A stretch of 64,000 nt of DNA, taken from Chitinophagaceae bacterium PMP191F (GTDB taxonomy: Bacteria > Bacteroidota > Bacteroidia > Chitinophagales > Chitinophagaceae). The stretch is from positions 1 to 64,000 of the forward strand of contig LGYU01000021.1 of the NCBI GenBank assembly GCA_001302245.1, given 5' to 3'. The position numbers were made by a program, and so were the translations under genes. The notes beneath the pieces are model-generated. The model was not told the DNA's origin, did not search any database, and was given only the letters and a program-made list of their open reading frames with translations. This document shows, one piece after another, positions 9,322-18,434 of this stretch; position 1 is the stretch's first letter; each line of letters begins with the position of its first letter.

Positions 9322-9378
9322 CAAAGGTAGCGTGGATGGTATGGCCAATGTTAGCGCAAATAACACCGATCCTTACTA
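9322..9378 (-). promoter_or_regulatory. Promoter and upstream element of the SDR gene (copy C)
   Basis: The -7 box TACCTTTG (plus 9322-9329) lies 25 bases before the start codon. A block starting at 9351 (TTAGCGCAAAT, then CTTACTA) sits at the same distance as copies A and B and matches them in part (TAGCGCAAAT against TAACGCGAAT). Confidence 0.45.
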
Positions 9379-9412
9379 AAATCAAACTTTCTTGCCCAAT
9401 TTCGAGGAGTAA

Positions 9413-10330
9413 CTATTCTTTATGAAATTTTCTGTAATCTGTAGGAGAACCGCCGGCATGCTTTTTAAAGAATAGATTGAAATGTGACGGCTCCTCGAAA
9501 CCGAGCGCAGTAGCAATCTCTGCAATGTTCCAGTTCGTTAATTTTAATAAGATCTTAGCCTCTTGAAGAAGCCTTGCTGCGATGATCTCACTTACGGTCC
9601 TTCCTTTGGATAATTTTACCTGGCGGTTCAAATAATTGGGATGTAGTGACAGGCTGTCTGCGAAATCCTTCGCGGTTTTAAATTTGATCGTATCCTGAGG
9701 GGATTCTATGGGAAACTGCGATTCCAGCAATCTTATAAAGGAACAGGCGATAACCTCGGTGGTATTATTTGTTTTTACGAAGGAGTCAGATGGAGCGAGC
9801 TTTTGCGCATTAAAAATGATTTCAAGTAAATAAGTGCGTAGCAGGTTATCTTTAAAAGGGCTGTCGTTTTTTGCTTCATCAAACATTTTATTGTAGATCT
9901 CAATAAAGTGTTTGGCCTGCTCCGCCGTAAGGGAATAAATGTTCTGCCTGCCTGGTTTATAGATCGGGAATTCAAGTAAACGATAACCGCTGTTGGCTTT
10001 GGTAAGAAATTCCTCTTTAAAAACGCAACTGATGCCGGAGTATCCTAAACCAGCCTCGTGAACTCCAAAAGGAATTTTGGTGGTAGTGAACAGTAAAGAG
10101 TTGCCCGAAATAGTAATGTTCCTGTCTTCAAATTCAAGGCGATAGTCACCTTTTAATAAGGTGGCTGTGTAAAATTTCTTCCTGCTATATTCAAATGAAA
10201 AAATCGGATTGCCAGTTATGCTTAGGTCCAGTATATGAAAAGTATCTGCTTCATTCCAGATAGTGCCTGACGAGGCAGTACTATTTGCGGGGTCAATGGA
10301 AGATGTAGTATCAGAAACTTTCATAAGCAA
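9413..10330 (-). CDS. AraC-family transcriptional regulator
   Basis: A 305-residue regulator. The N-terminal domain (about 30-170) carries KGDYRLEFEDRNITISGNSL; the C-terminal AraC domain reads FADSLSLHPNYLNRQVK and IAEIATALGFEEPSHFNLFFKK, with SPTDYRK at the end. It follows the quinone reductase gene by 24 bases, so the two are likely one operon and the reductase a probable target. Confidence 0.93.
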   Translation of the reverse strand: MLMKVSDTTSSIDPANSTASSGTIWNEADTFHILDLSITGNPIFSFEYSRKKFYTATLLKGDYRLEFEDRNITISGNSLLFTTTKIPFGVHEAGLGYSGISCVFKEEFLTKANSGYRLLEFPIYKPGRQNIYSLTAEQAKHFIEIYNKMFDEAKNDSPFKDNLLRTYLLEIIFNAQKLAPSDSFVKTNNTTEVIACSFIRLLESQFPIESPQDTIKFKTAKDFADSLSLHPNYLNRQVKLSKGRTVSEIIAARLLQEAKILLKLTNWNIAEIATALGFEEPSHFNLFFKKHAGGSPTDYRKFHKE

Positions 10331-10354
10331 AAATAAGTAAAAGCTGATCTCTTA

Positions 10355-11359
10355 CTATTTGACTTTTATAACCACTTTTCCCTTTGCACGTCCGGATTCC
10401 ACATAGGACAAAGCGTCATTAGTTTGCTCAAACGCAAATAATTTATCGATAACCGGTTTAATCACACCTGATTCAATCAATGAAGTAATTTTTCCTAATT
10501 GATTGCCATCAGCCCGCATAAACAGGAACCGGAAACTGCTATTCGCTTTTTTTGCTTTTTTCTTTGCACCGGAGCTCAATAATTTCATCAGCAATTTTAA
10601 ATACCAGGGCAAACCGATCTCCGCTGCAAATTCCGGGGTCGGGGGGCCTACCAATGAGATCAGCTGCCCGCCGGATTTTAAAATACGGAATGATTTTTCC
10701 AGCACCTTTGGATCCCGGTTACTGTGTAATACCAGATCGTAATCTTTAAGTTTAGTTTCAAAATCTTCTGTTTTGTAATCAATCACGATGTCTGCACCAA
10801 GTTTTTTAACCCAATCAGCATTAGCGGCACTTGTTGTGGTGGCAACGTAAGCACCTAAATGTTTGGCCAATTGAATAGCGAATGTACCCACGCCACCGGA
10901 GCCTGCCTGGATAAAAATTTTCTGGCCTTTTTTTACATTTCCGATCTCAACAAGCGCCTGCCAGGCTGTTAAGCCAACCAGGGGAATGGACGCTGCCTGG
11001 TCCATAGTGAGGTTTTGCGGTTTTAAGGCCAGGTCGCCTTCATCAACAGCAATGTATTGTGCAAAAGTACCTATCCTGTGATCGCCCACCCTTGAATACA
11101 CTTCATCGCCAATTTTGAACCGGCTGACTTTTGAACCAACTTTAGTTACTACACCGGCCATATCATGACCATTAACGAATGGTGTCTTATATGGCAGAAA
11201 GAGCTTGAAATTTCCCCACTTCATTATGGAATCCAACAGGTTTACACCTGCACTATGAATTTGTACTAAGACTTCGTTTTCTTTTATTGCTGGTACACTC
11301 ACATCTGTTAAATGCAATGTTTCTTTTTTGCCGTATTTTTTTACTACGAATGCTTTCAT
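10355..11359 (-). CDS. Zinc-independent MDR oxidoreductase (NADPH:quinone reductase-like)
   Basis: A 334-residue medium-chain dehydrogenase/reductase. It has the GroES-like N-terminal domain (HSAGVNLLDSIMKWG; GHDMAGVV) and the Rossmann motif GSGGVGTFAIQLAK near residue 150. The zinc-ligand Cys residues of alcohol dehydrogenases are absent, as in quinone oxidoreductases. It probably reduces quinones or enones with NADPH in the cytoplasm. First gene of a likely operon with the AraC gene downstream. Confidence 0.92.
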   Translation of the reverse strand: MKAFVVKKYGKKETLHLTDVSVPAIKENEVLVQIHSAGVNLLDSIMKWGNFKLFLPYKTPFVNGHDMAGVVTKVGSKVSRFKIGDEVYSRVGDHRIGTFAQYIAVDEGDLALKPQNLTMDQAASIPLVGLTAWQALVEIGNVKKGQKIFIQAGSGGVGTFAIQLAKHLGAYVATTTSAANADWVKKLGADIVIDYKTEDFETKLKDYDLVLHSNRDPKVLEKSFRILKSGGQLISLVGPPTPEFAAEIGLPWYLKLLMKLLSSGAKKKAKKANSSFRFLFMRADGNQLGKITSLIESGVIKPVIDKLFAFEQTNDALSYVESGRAKGKVVIKVK

Positions 11360-11476
11360 TTTATACCTTTTTAATTTTTAAAAGAAAACGTTTGACACAA
11401 TCAGCGGAACCAAAAACCAGGCGGTGTAACAATTCTTTCGGTTGTGTGGCTTTTTATCCTTTTATTTTAGTTATAG

Positions 11477-12271
11477 TTAAAACTTGTTAATATTTTTTAT
11501 GACTTTTTTCTCAAAAGGCTTATAGGCAAAATGTTGAAAATTCGCAAGCATTGAAGCGCCTTTGCCTATGGGATGGCTAAATGTTGGATTTTTTTCTTCC
11601 ACCAATTTTATAAGTGCATTTACCACGGGGGTAGGATGGGGTGCGTTATCAAAAATGTTGTTCGAAAATTTTTCTATTTTGTTTCGATAACTATTATAGT
11701 CATTTATTTTACCTTGAGCCGATACAGAACTACTGATGATGCCGGTTTTAAAACCCATTGGTTCAACCATGGCAACTTTAATATTGAACTCACTTAACTC
11801 AAACCGCAACGACTTAAAATATCCTTCCAATGCATGTTTGGTGGCAGCATAATAAGAAGCATTAGGAAAAGCCACCAACCCTGTTATTGAACCTACGGTT
11901 ATTATTTTACCGGATTTTTGTTTTCTAAAATGGGGAAGTATGGCATTGGTCACTTTAATCGTTCCCCAAAAGTTAGTTTCAAATTGCTCCCTGCCCAACT
12001 CAACCGGTGTTTCTTCGGCAAGCCCCGACACGTAGAAACCTGCATTGTTTATCAATACATCTAATTGAGAAACGTGTTTGAACAATGCTTCGCTGAAGGA
12101 TTTTATAGAATTATCGCTGGTAATATCCAAGGTGAGCATTTTAAAGGGCGCTTGCATTTTTCCCGGATTACGACTTGTACCTATAACATTGTAACCAGTT
12201 TCGTGTAGTCTGGTAGCCAACATCAAACCAAAGCCTGACGAAGCACCTGTAATTAAAATTGTTTGTTTCAT
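11477..12271 (-). CDS. SDR under divergent HxlR control
   Basis: A 264-residue SDR: TGASSGFG, NNAG, VGSITG, YAATK. It is divergently placed to the HxlR regulator at 12390, and a perfect inverted repeat lies between them, so it is the obvious target of that regulator. HxlR proteins commonly sense aldehydes or other electrophiles; the SDR may remove such compounds. The substrate itself is not readable. Confidence 0.92.
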   Translation of the reverse strand: MKQTILITGASSGFGLMLATRLHETGYNVIGTSRNPGKMQAPFKMLTLDITSDNSIKSFSEALFKHVSQLDVLINNAGFYVSGLAEETPVELGREQFETNFWGTIKVTNAILPHFRKQKSGKIITVGSITGLVAFPNASYYAATKHALEGYFKSLRFELSEFNIKVAMVEPMGFKTGIISSSVSAQGKINDYNSYRNKIEKFSNNIFDNAPHPTPVVNALIKLVEEKNPTFSHPIGKGASMLANFQHFAYKPFEKKVIKNINKF

Positions 12272-12300
12272 TTTATTATTTGATCAGTTGTTTGTATTTT

Positions 12301-12351
12301 TACTTGCATTTTGAAAGTGAAAATATACAATTCGCTTTCAAAATGCAAGTA
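12301..12351. promoter_or_regulatory. Perfect 17-bp inverted repeat, likely HxlR operator
   Basis: The arms TACTTGCATTTTGAAAG (12301-12317) and CTTTCAAAATGCAAGTA (12335-12351) are exact reverse complements with 17 bases between them. The site lies 29 bases before the SDR start and 38 bases before the HxlR start, so a bound dimer could block both promoters. Confidence 0.75.
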
Positions 12352-12389
12352 AATATTTAAATTATTTTTCCACCTTTATCTTTAGGTAA

Positions 12390-12809
12390 ATGAAAACAGC
12401 GAAAAAAAGATCGGATTGCCCCATAAGTTGTTCGTTAGACATCTTTGGCGACAAATGGTCGCTATTGATAATCAGAGATATGATGTTCTTTAATAAATCA
12501 ACTTATGGTGACTTTTTAAAATCAGCAGAAGGAATAGCCACCAATATTTTAGCTGCAAGGCTACAAGGGTTAGAAGAAAATAAAATGATAGAAAAGTTGG
12601 AACACCCTGAAAGTAAAGCAAAGATTTTATATAAGCTAACCCAAAAGTCAATAGACCTGCTTCCGATAATTGTAGAAATTCATTTGTGGGCAGAAAAATA
12701 TATTGACATTCCAACTGAATTAAAGGCGCTGCTAAAAGAAGCAAAGAAAGGTAAAGACGAATTTATAAAGGCAACGACACGACAATTAAAGAAACAGGTT
12801 ACAAATTAA
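12390..12809 (+). CDS. HxlR-family winged-helix regulator
   Basis: A 139-residue protein with the HxlR signature: CPISCSLDIFGDKWSLLIIRDM, then FLKSAEGIATNILAARLQGL as recognition helix region and a KILYKLT wing. The Cys residues near the N-terminus (C10, C14) are where redox- or aldehyde-sensing HxlR members carry their reactive Cys. It probably represses itself and the divergent SDR through the inverted repeat at 12301-12351. Confidence 0.94.
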   Translation: MKTAKKRSDCPISCSLDIFGDKWSLLIIRDMMFFNKSTYGDFLKSAEGIATNILAARLQGLEENKMIEKLEHPESKAKILYKLTQKSIDLLPIIVEIHLWAEKYIDIPTELKALLKEAKKGKDEFIKATTRQLKKQVTN

Positions 12810-13605
12810 AAAAAGGACGAACCCGTTTGATTTTTATTATTTCGGAAATACCTGAAACAAAAATGATAAATCTTTTCGCTGTCTGTAAGAACGATTTTTT
12901 CATCAAGTCATTTGGTAAGGCTCCTGATAAAACAGAGCGTTGGAAGAGTTCGAGGCTATATTGGAAACTGGTAAAAGGTTGGATATCGCTTTTGCAAAGT
13001 ATAAAGGAGGGGGATGCGGAGTTATTGCAGCCTGAGATGGATTTAAAGTATTTAAGGTAGAAGAAGCTGGTGCAAAATTACGCTTATTTATGGAGGATAC
13101 TATAAAACCAACCAAAGAAGAGCGGTATGGCTTTTATGGGAAAATAAGGCGCAAATACAATGATATACAATTGTCGATTGCAACAGAATTATCCTTTGTC
13201 TGTCCGTTAAAACAGCCGAAAAAAAGTACGTTTGTCAAAAATGTTGTTTGGATTGAGAGCTTCATAAAAATCACTCCTAACGTGTTTACGTAGTGGCGAT
13301 GGTGGGGCATTTGAAAAACGTCAGCCCAATACTTGCAAAAATGCCCATTAGAATTACATAGAATTTGAATAATGCCGTACATTATGAAAGGATTTGTTGC
13401 AGCGCTTTAGAAATAGCAAGTACGTGCCGTAATAAAAAGAAACGCGGAAAATAAACGGGCGGCATTTATTGCGCCTTAGTATCTTCATTTGAGTCTTAAA
13501 AGCTGGTCTCCTTTAGCACCTTCAAAATTTCAAATATTTACTATTTTTAATCCAACGTTCCTCAACCACATTAAATCAATTTATACCGAATCATAAATCT
13601 GCATC
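12810..13605 (+). other. Gap with a probable decayed ORF (12950-13293)
   Basis: One plus-strand frame reads FEAILETGKRLDIAFAKYKG, then a TGA at about 13032, then DGFKVFKVEEAGAKLRL and on to a stop at 13291-13293. The shape suggests a broken gene, family unknown. Bases 13294-13605 are AT-rich and probably hold the promoter of the next gene; no clear box was identified. Confidence 0.3.
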
Positions 13606-15237
13606 ATGAAACAACTGCTTATTCTGGTAGTATTTCTATTGCTTTCATTTAAAGGATATGAACAAGCGGCTTCCGATTGTAACATGACATGGGAAAAACC
13701 AGCTACTGCACTGCTCAATACAAAAGGAAACGTCTCTTATAACATTCAGTTTTCTAAATGTACTTCTTCCGGCATCTGCGGATGGCCGAAAGTGTCTATC
13801 TCCCATACTTTTTCGCAACCGGCGATAATCGGCATTACGCTTCGCGGTCTTGGTTGTGATGGGCAAACGGTGACCAGTAGTTTCAGCACAGAGGCAAAAC
13901 CTATCCGCGCTAACGACGATTTTATCAGCCAGGGCAACTGGCACACATTTAAACAGGTCACGGGTGTAGTTCGCGTAGAAGTGAGCTATGAAGAAAATGG
14001 CAACAAGTATCATATTTTAGTTGACAAAGACCGCAATATCAATACCACGACGATCAATGGGATGACGGTTGCAGAATTCAACGCGGCGCAACAAAAACAA
14101 TCTACACCCAGTGTAGCCAGCTCAAAGAACTCTGCAACAGTTAACACTTCCGCAGCAACTGGCAATCGTCCGGTTGTCTTATCTGTTCCTGCGGGTGAGT
14201 CACAACAAGCAGCACAGGGCAGTTCAACACCGCCAACCATTAACACAGCTACGCGCCAAACAGGTGCCAATGATCCCATAAAAGAAGGTGCGGCCAGTGC
14301 AATCGACAATTATCTCGTAGATAAGGATAAAGTGAAAAATGATCCGTATGCAGCTGCTCAGCTTGCCAATGCAAGAGCGGCAGTGAATGCCACGAGCTAC
14401 GCTGACCAGACAAAATATGGCACGCTGGCATTTTCAAATAGTCTTATCGGGGGGATAAACGAACTGGCAAATCGCAAACGTGAAGCAAAAGCACAGCTCC
14501 AAAAAGAGATGCAGGAACACCTCTTGAAGGCACAAGGAGAAGTTGCCAGTATTGACCAGAAACTCCAGCAAGCAAAACCTACGACAGAAGAAGAAAATAA
14601 AAACGCTGTCCGCCTCATCGCTTCTGGCTGTAAACCGCTTGCAACCGTCTTTTACAAAGGCAGTGATCGGGTCTTTTTTGATGCTGCTTCGCTAAGCGAT
14701 AAAATACTCGGGCAGGACGATATTGACCGGGTGAATAAAATTTTTAAAACTGTAAAGCATGATCCGGGTGATGATGCGGCTTTTGATGCTGCAAGAATTT
14801 ATATACTTGGCGATAACACATGGCGTTTAAAGGGCAGCGGGAAATTGGAATTTACTGAAATCCCGAAGGACAAAGCAAAGGCGCAGGAAATACTTGCCGC
14901 GTATAAGAATGCGAAAAGCTCCCAACAGTCGCCAGTTAAGCAGATAAGAGCAGACTATGCAACCGTATTGCTGGAAGAAAGCTTTGAGCCAAAGAACGAG
15001 GCGAACTTGTTGCAATGGCAAAAATACTATGACGAATTGCTTACAAAACTATCCGGTAATGTCACAAGCAGTAAACAGTTGCCAACCGATGATGATCCTG
15101 TAAACCTGCTGATAAGCATCCAGCTTAAACAGTTTTATACCCGGTGCAAATTGTATTTGCTGAATCCGCAATTAGGATCTTATGAAAACATTTATAAGGA
15201 CTATCAAACATTAAAGACAGCTATCATTGGATATTGA
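13606..15237 (+). CDS. Secreted hypothetical protein with coiled-coil segment
   Basis: A 543-residue protein I cannot name. It has a signal peptide (about 1-20). A Cys-bearing N-terminal domain (about 23-140: C-MTW, FSKCTSSGICGW, GLGCDG) follows, then a Ser/Thr/Gln/Ala-rich linker (about 155-230), a charged helical stretch (about 275-335, ELANRKREAKAQLQKEMQ) and a C-terminal domain (about 340-543). The order of parts resembles that of the protein at 21994-24018. It belongs to the group of secreted proteins around the TPR kinase. Confidence 0.8.
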   Translation: MKQLLILVVFLLLSFKGYEQAASDCNMTWEKPATALLNTKGNVSYNIQFSKCTSSGICGWPKVSISHTFSQPAIIGITLRGLGCDGQTVTSSFSTEAKPIRANDDFISQGNWHTFKQVTGVVRVEVSYEENGNKYHILVDKDRNINTTTINGMTVAEFNAAQQKQSTPSVASSKNSATVNTSAATGNRPVVLSVPAGESQQAAQGSSTPPTINTATRQTGANDPIKEGAASAIDNYLVDKDKVKNDPYAAAQLANARAAVNATSYADQTKYGTLAFSNSLIGGINELANRKREAKAQLQKEMQEHLLKAQGEVASIDQKLQQAKPTTEEENKNAVRLIASGCKPLATVFYKGSDRVFFDAASLSDKILGQDDIDRVNKIFKTVKHDPGDDAAFDAARIYILGDNTWRLKGSGKLEFTEIPKDKAKAQEILAAYKNAKSSQQSPVKQIRADYATVLLEESFEPKNEANLLQWQKYYDELLTKLSGNVTSSKQLPTDDDPVNLLISIQLKQFYTRCKLYLLNPQLGSYENIYKDYQTLKTAIIGY

Positions 15238-15293
15238 TAAAAAAAACGATTCAGGCTTGTCTCGTTTGCAACAAAAAATGAAGGCGCTAATGC

Positions 15294-15360
15294 AAAATCT
15301 GATTTTGGAAGCCCCATTTAGCTGACTGACTATCAATCAGCAAGATGGGACAATTTTATC
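15294..15360 (+). repeat. Inverted repeat, left copy
   Basis: About 65 bases that match 18271-18334 in inverted orientation. Exact cores are CCCCATTTAGCTGACT and AATCAGCAAG; the left copy has a 4-base duplication (GACTGACT). Each copy contains a near-palindrome GCTGA...TCAGC. It lies next to a decayed recombinase. Confidence 0.75.
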
Positions 15361-15370
15361 AGATTTTCCT

Positions 15371-15876
15371 CTATGCCCTGTAAGCTGATAAGCCCGGCCT
15401 GTCTTTCCAGATTTTTTCAATCATTTTCGTTTTTTCCAGATTATCTGCTTTGATATATTTCCTAAATGCCTTTTCTGTTTTATGCCCGCTGATAGCCATG
15501 ATTACTATAATGGGTTTACCATCTAAAAATTCGTTGGTACAAAAAGATCGCCTGCAGGTGTGTGATGTGATCCAATCAAACTTTGGCCTGATCTCTTCGA
15601 CCATCTGATTACCTCTCTTGCAGGAGAACTTAATTGGTTCATTTATCCCGGCGAGTTCGCCGGTGTATTTGATGTAGAGATTAAATCGACATTGTTAACA
15701 GGTGGCATCCGCATGTTTTTGATTTCCGGTTCCAGTACAGGGGGTGGAATTGCTATCCTGGAATCGAATAGCGGCTTTTGCTTTTGGCTGAAACAATAGA
15801 GCAGATATACCATGCAGGTGCCATCCTTTCGTACACTGGATGGTTTAATGGTAAAAGACAATGCAAACTGTGACAT
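15371..15876 (-). pseudogene. Tyrosine recombinase, internally deleted and frameshifted
   Basis: From 15876 the minus strand encodes a recombinase N-terminal arm domain (KDGTCMVYLLYCFSQKQKP, then FDSRIAIPPPVLEP). It shifts frame near 15655, and after GINEPIKFSCKRGNQ continues with the catalytic C-terminus: HTCRRSF (the H-x-x-R box), ISGHKTEKAFRKYI (the second His and the nucleophile Tyr). The core-binding domain and the first catalytic Arg are missing, roughly 200 residues. It is the relic of a mobile-element integrase. Confidence 0.8.
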
Positions 15877-16134
15877 AACACTTCAGGATTTTTTAGTCTA
15901 CTAATTTTAAAATCCTGTTCTGTAAAGCTAGAGAAGGATGCAAATGTTGCAAAATGCGGAAAAACAGCATTTTAAAGACAAGATAGCTCAAGATGGATCA
16001 GGCTGAGAACTCATTCTCATTACCCGTCCGGTCCGAAAGTATTAAACCCGTGCCAGTCGCGGATTTCTTGTTGTTTATCAGCCCGCTTCTTTTGGAGCAC
16101 TACCACCTGCCAGACAAGGATTACAGAAAACGAA
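15877..16134. other. Gap without a recognisable gene
   Basis: Between the recombinase relic and the terminator of the WG/Sel1 gene I see no supported gene; open frames here are short and unlike protein. Confidence 0.4.
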
Positions 16135-16160
16135 AAAGCCACCCAAAACCGGATGGCTTT
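16135..16160 (-). terminator. Hairpin after the WG/Sel1 gene
   Basis: AAAGCCACCC (16135-16144) pairs with GGATGGCTTT (16151-16160) with one mismatch, just after the gene's stop codon on the minus strand and followed there by a T run. Confidence 0.6.
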
Positions 16161-16178
16161 GAAAACATTTGGCATTTC

Positions 16179-18077
16179 TTATTTATGTTGTTTCAGCCAG
16201 TCTTCTGCTCCGGGATGGCCCTGGGACGCAGCATATTTAAACAATTCAATTGCTTTTACATCATTTTTCGCTATGCCCCAACCATTTGCTAATATTAATC
16301 CTGCATTATATGCCGCATCTGCATGTCCTTGCTTGATAGCTGAGGAGAACTCACTAAGCGCAGCAATACAATTATTCTCAAATGATGTATTGCATTGTAT
16401 TTGATTGGTCATATACAGCATACCCATATAGTAGGCTCCATCAGCATCACCAGCATCCCTTGCTTCTATAAATAACCGAACGGCATCATCAATTTGCTTT
16501 TTCGTTCCCCATCCGTTTACATACATCAACCCAAGATTTATTCTTCCACTGGTGGTATTGTTTACTTTATAGGATTTATAAAAATATTCAAACGCTTTAT
16601 CATAGTCTACTTTACCAGCATACCCATTCAGATAAATTTGTCCAAGGCTATTTCTGGCGGCTGCACTACCTAACTCAGCGGCTTTATAAAACCAACTAAT
16701 TGCTTTATCAAAACTTTTCTCTACCCCCTCACCTGCAGCATACAAATTGCCAAGGTTATTCATGGAGTAAATGTTACCAAGTGCAGCAGCTTTTGTATTC
16801 CATTCAATGCTTTTCGTAATATCTTTTTGCGAAGAGTTAGCATAGAATTCCCCCAGCAGCTGCATGGCACCTGCATCACCATATTCAACTGCTTTTTTTG
16901 CCCATATCAATGCATTGTTTTCATCTTTACTTATACCAAGGCCGTTAAAATACATTATAGCCAGGTATTTCATGGATGCCACATCTCCGCCATTGGCTTC
17001 CTGCTTAAATTTCTTAAAAGCTTCATCATATGATTTTGATTCATAATAGCGCGTAGCGTTTTGAAAGTTCTCAGTTTCTTTAGGTTTAACCGTTTTCCCA
17101 ACCGAACTTTCTGATTCTTTGAGCACTTCCTTACCTGATTTATCGATAAAGCACTTTCTACCTGTACTTGCTATCTCCACTTGTGCAATGCCATTGGAAA
17201 AATCCATACCAAAGCCATCACTGTAAATCTGTGTCACAACTTCTCTTCCTGTATTGTCGATGTATCCAAACCGGCTGCCATTGTCAGACACAGCAGCCAT
17301 ACCATTATAAAACCCTTTCACTCTTTCATACTTAAACGAGGTGATGCTTTTTCCCGTTTTGTTTAAAAATCCCCATTTGCCATTTTGTTTGGCGGCTGTA
17401 ATGCCTCCATCATAATAGGTGACTTCCTGGTAGTTTGGAGTAACAATTTCGTTACCAACGCTATCAATGATACCCCATTTCCCATTAAGCTGTACGCAGG
17501 CGATGTTCCTGTAAACCATGCCAATGGAATCGTACTTCAATGTTTTGAAAAGATTACCTTTTTTATCAAGCAATGAATATTGTTTGTTTTCTGCTACCAA
17601 TACGTATGGACTATGCTCAAAATATTCTGCTTTATCATACTTTATAGGGATAACTGTTTTGCCGGTTTTATCCAGTATCCCATACTTGGAGTTTAGTTTT
17701 ACTAATACATATCCATCATTTTCGGGAAAACAAAAGTCATACATCACAGGTATAACTTCTTTGCCTGTTATATCTATCAATCCCCACTTCTTGTTTTGCT
17801 TTGCTCTAAATAAGTTCACCTCGTCATAAAAAAACAACTCATCGTATTGCTGAGGTATGACCTCTCTTCCTGATTGGGTAATCGCGCCCCATTTGTTATT
17901 GGTAGAAACCCTGGCCACAGGACGATCTTTAAAACCATTTACGTATCCATACCTGCACGGTACAATAACTTTCCCGGTGCTGTCCTTCAGGCCCCATTTG
18001 CTACCATCATTAAAGAAGTATTGTGCGTGGAGTATGCTGGTTATACATAGGAATATAAAAGTAAAAATGAGCTTCAT
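16179..18077 (-). CDS. Secreted WG-repeat / Sel1-repeat protein
   Basis: From the Met at 18077 the protein is 632 residues with a clear signal peptide (MKLIFTFIFLCITSILHAQ); a frame extension to 18125 lacks this logic. The first half holds about eight WG (KWG-x-x-D-x-x-GK) repeats, for example KWGLKDSTGK, KWGLIDITGKEVIP and KWGIIDSVGNEIV. The second half holds about seven Sel1 repeats (AMYFNGLGI-type, NNLGNLYAAGEGVEK). Both repeat types are protein-binding scaffolds. It probably acts outside the inner membrane as an adaptor. It lies within the segment bounded by the inverted repeats and next to the sensor kinase pair. A TAAATTTG sequence (plus 18147-18154) could be its -7 box. Confidence 0.88.
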   Translation of the reverse strand: MKLIFTFIFLCITSILHAQYFFNDGSKWGLKDSTGKVIVPCRYGYVNGFKDRPVARVSTNNKWGAITQSGREVIPQQYDELFFYDEVNLFRAKQNKKWGLIDITGKEVIPVMYDFCFPENDGYVLVKLNSKYGILDKTGKTVIPIKYDKAEYFEHSPYVLVAENKQYSLLDKKGNLFKTLKYDSIGMVYRNIACVQLNGKWGIIDSVGNEIVTPNYQEVTYYDGGITAAKQNGKWGFLNKTGKSITSFKYERVKGFYNGMAAVSDNGSRFGYIDNTGREVVTQIYSDGFGMDFSNGIAQVEIASTGRKCFIDKSGKEVLKESESSVGKTVKPKETENFQNATRYYESKSYDEAFKKFKQEANGGDVASMKYLAIMYFNGLGISKDENNALIWAKKAVEYGDAGAMQLLGEFYANSSQKDITKSIEWNTKAAALGNIYSMNNLGNLYAAGEGVEKSFDKAISWFYKAAELGSAAARNSLGQIYLNGYAGKVDYDKAFEYFYKSYKVNNTTSGRINLGLMYVNGWGTKKQIDDAVRLFIEARDAGDADGAYYMGMLYMTNQIQCNTSFENNCIAALSEFSSAIKQGHADAAYNAGLILANGWGIAKNDVKAIELFKYAASQGHPGAEDWLKQHK

Positions 18078-18125
18078 TGGCAAGCGTCTCATGGGCACTG
18101 TAAGGAGTAGTTTTTCTGCTGTCAT

Positions 18126-18270
18126 ACGAAGGGATTAATAAGATTACAAATTTAAAATATGAAAAATTTCGAAAAATACCTGCAAGTAGGTACTTTAAAG
18201 GAAATATCTAAAGGAGATGTTGTGTGAAATCTGAACTGTTTGAACCCTGGTCGTGGAATATGGAAGAACT
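18126..18270. other. Upstream region of the WG/Sel1 gene
   Basis: Short AT-rich region that holds the possible -7 box noted for the WG/Sel1 gene and nothing else visible. Confidence 0.35.
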
Positions 18271-18334
18271 GTTAAATTTGTCTCCACCTTGCTGATTAAT
18301 AGTCAGCTAAATGGGGTCTTCAAAGTCAGAATTT
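18271..18334 (-). repeat. Inverted repeat, right copy
   Basis: Reverse-complement partner of 15294-15360, sharing the cores AGTCAGCTAAATGGGG and CTTGCTGATT. Together the two bound a 3-kb segment with a decayed integrase and the WG/Sel1 gene. Confidence 0.75.
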
Positions 18335-18434
18335 CCAATATTGTTGCTGGGTTTTAATCTGGATCTTGAAATTTCTCTTGAAAGCTTAATCAACATATTT
18401 GGAACATGCACTTTGGGCGATTAAGATGTCTCTT

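Noticed and set aside
12490-12744. Minus-strand open frame inside the HxlR gene
   Set aside because: It is a shadow of the HxlR coding frame.
15993-16292. Plus-strand open frame over the end of the WG/Sel1 gene
   Set aside because: It overlaps a well-supported gene and has no protein-like features.
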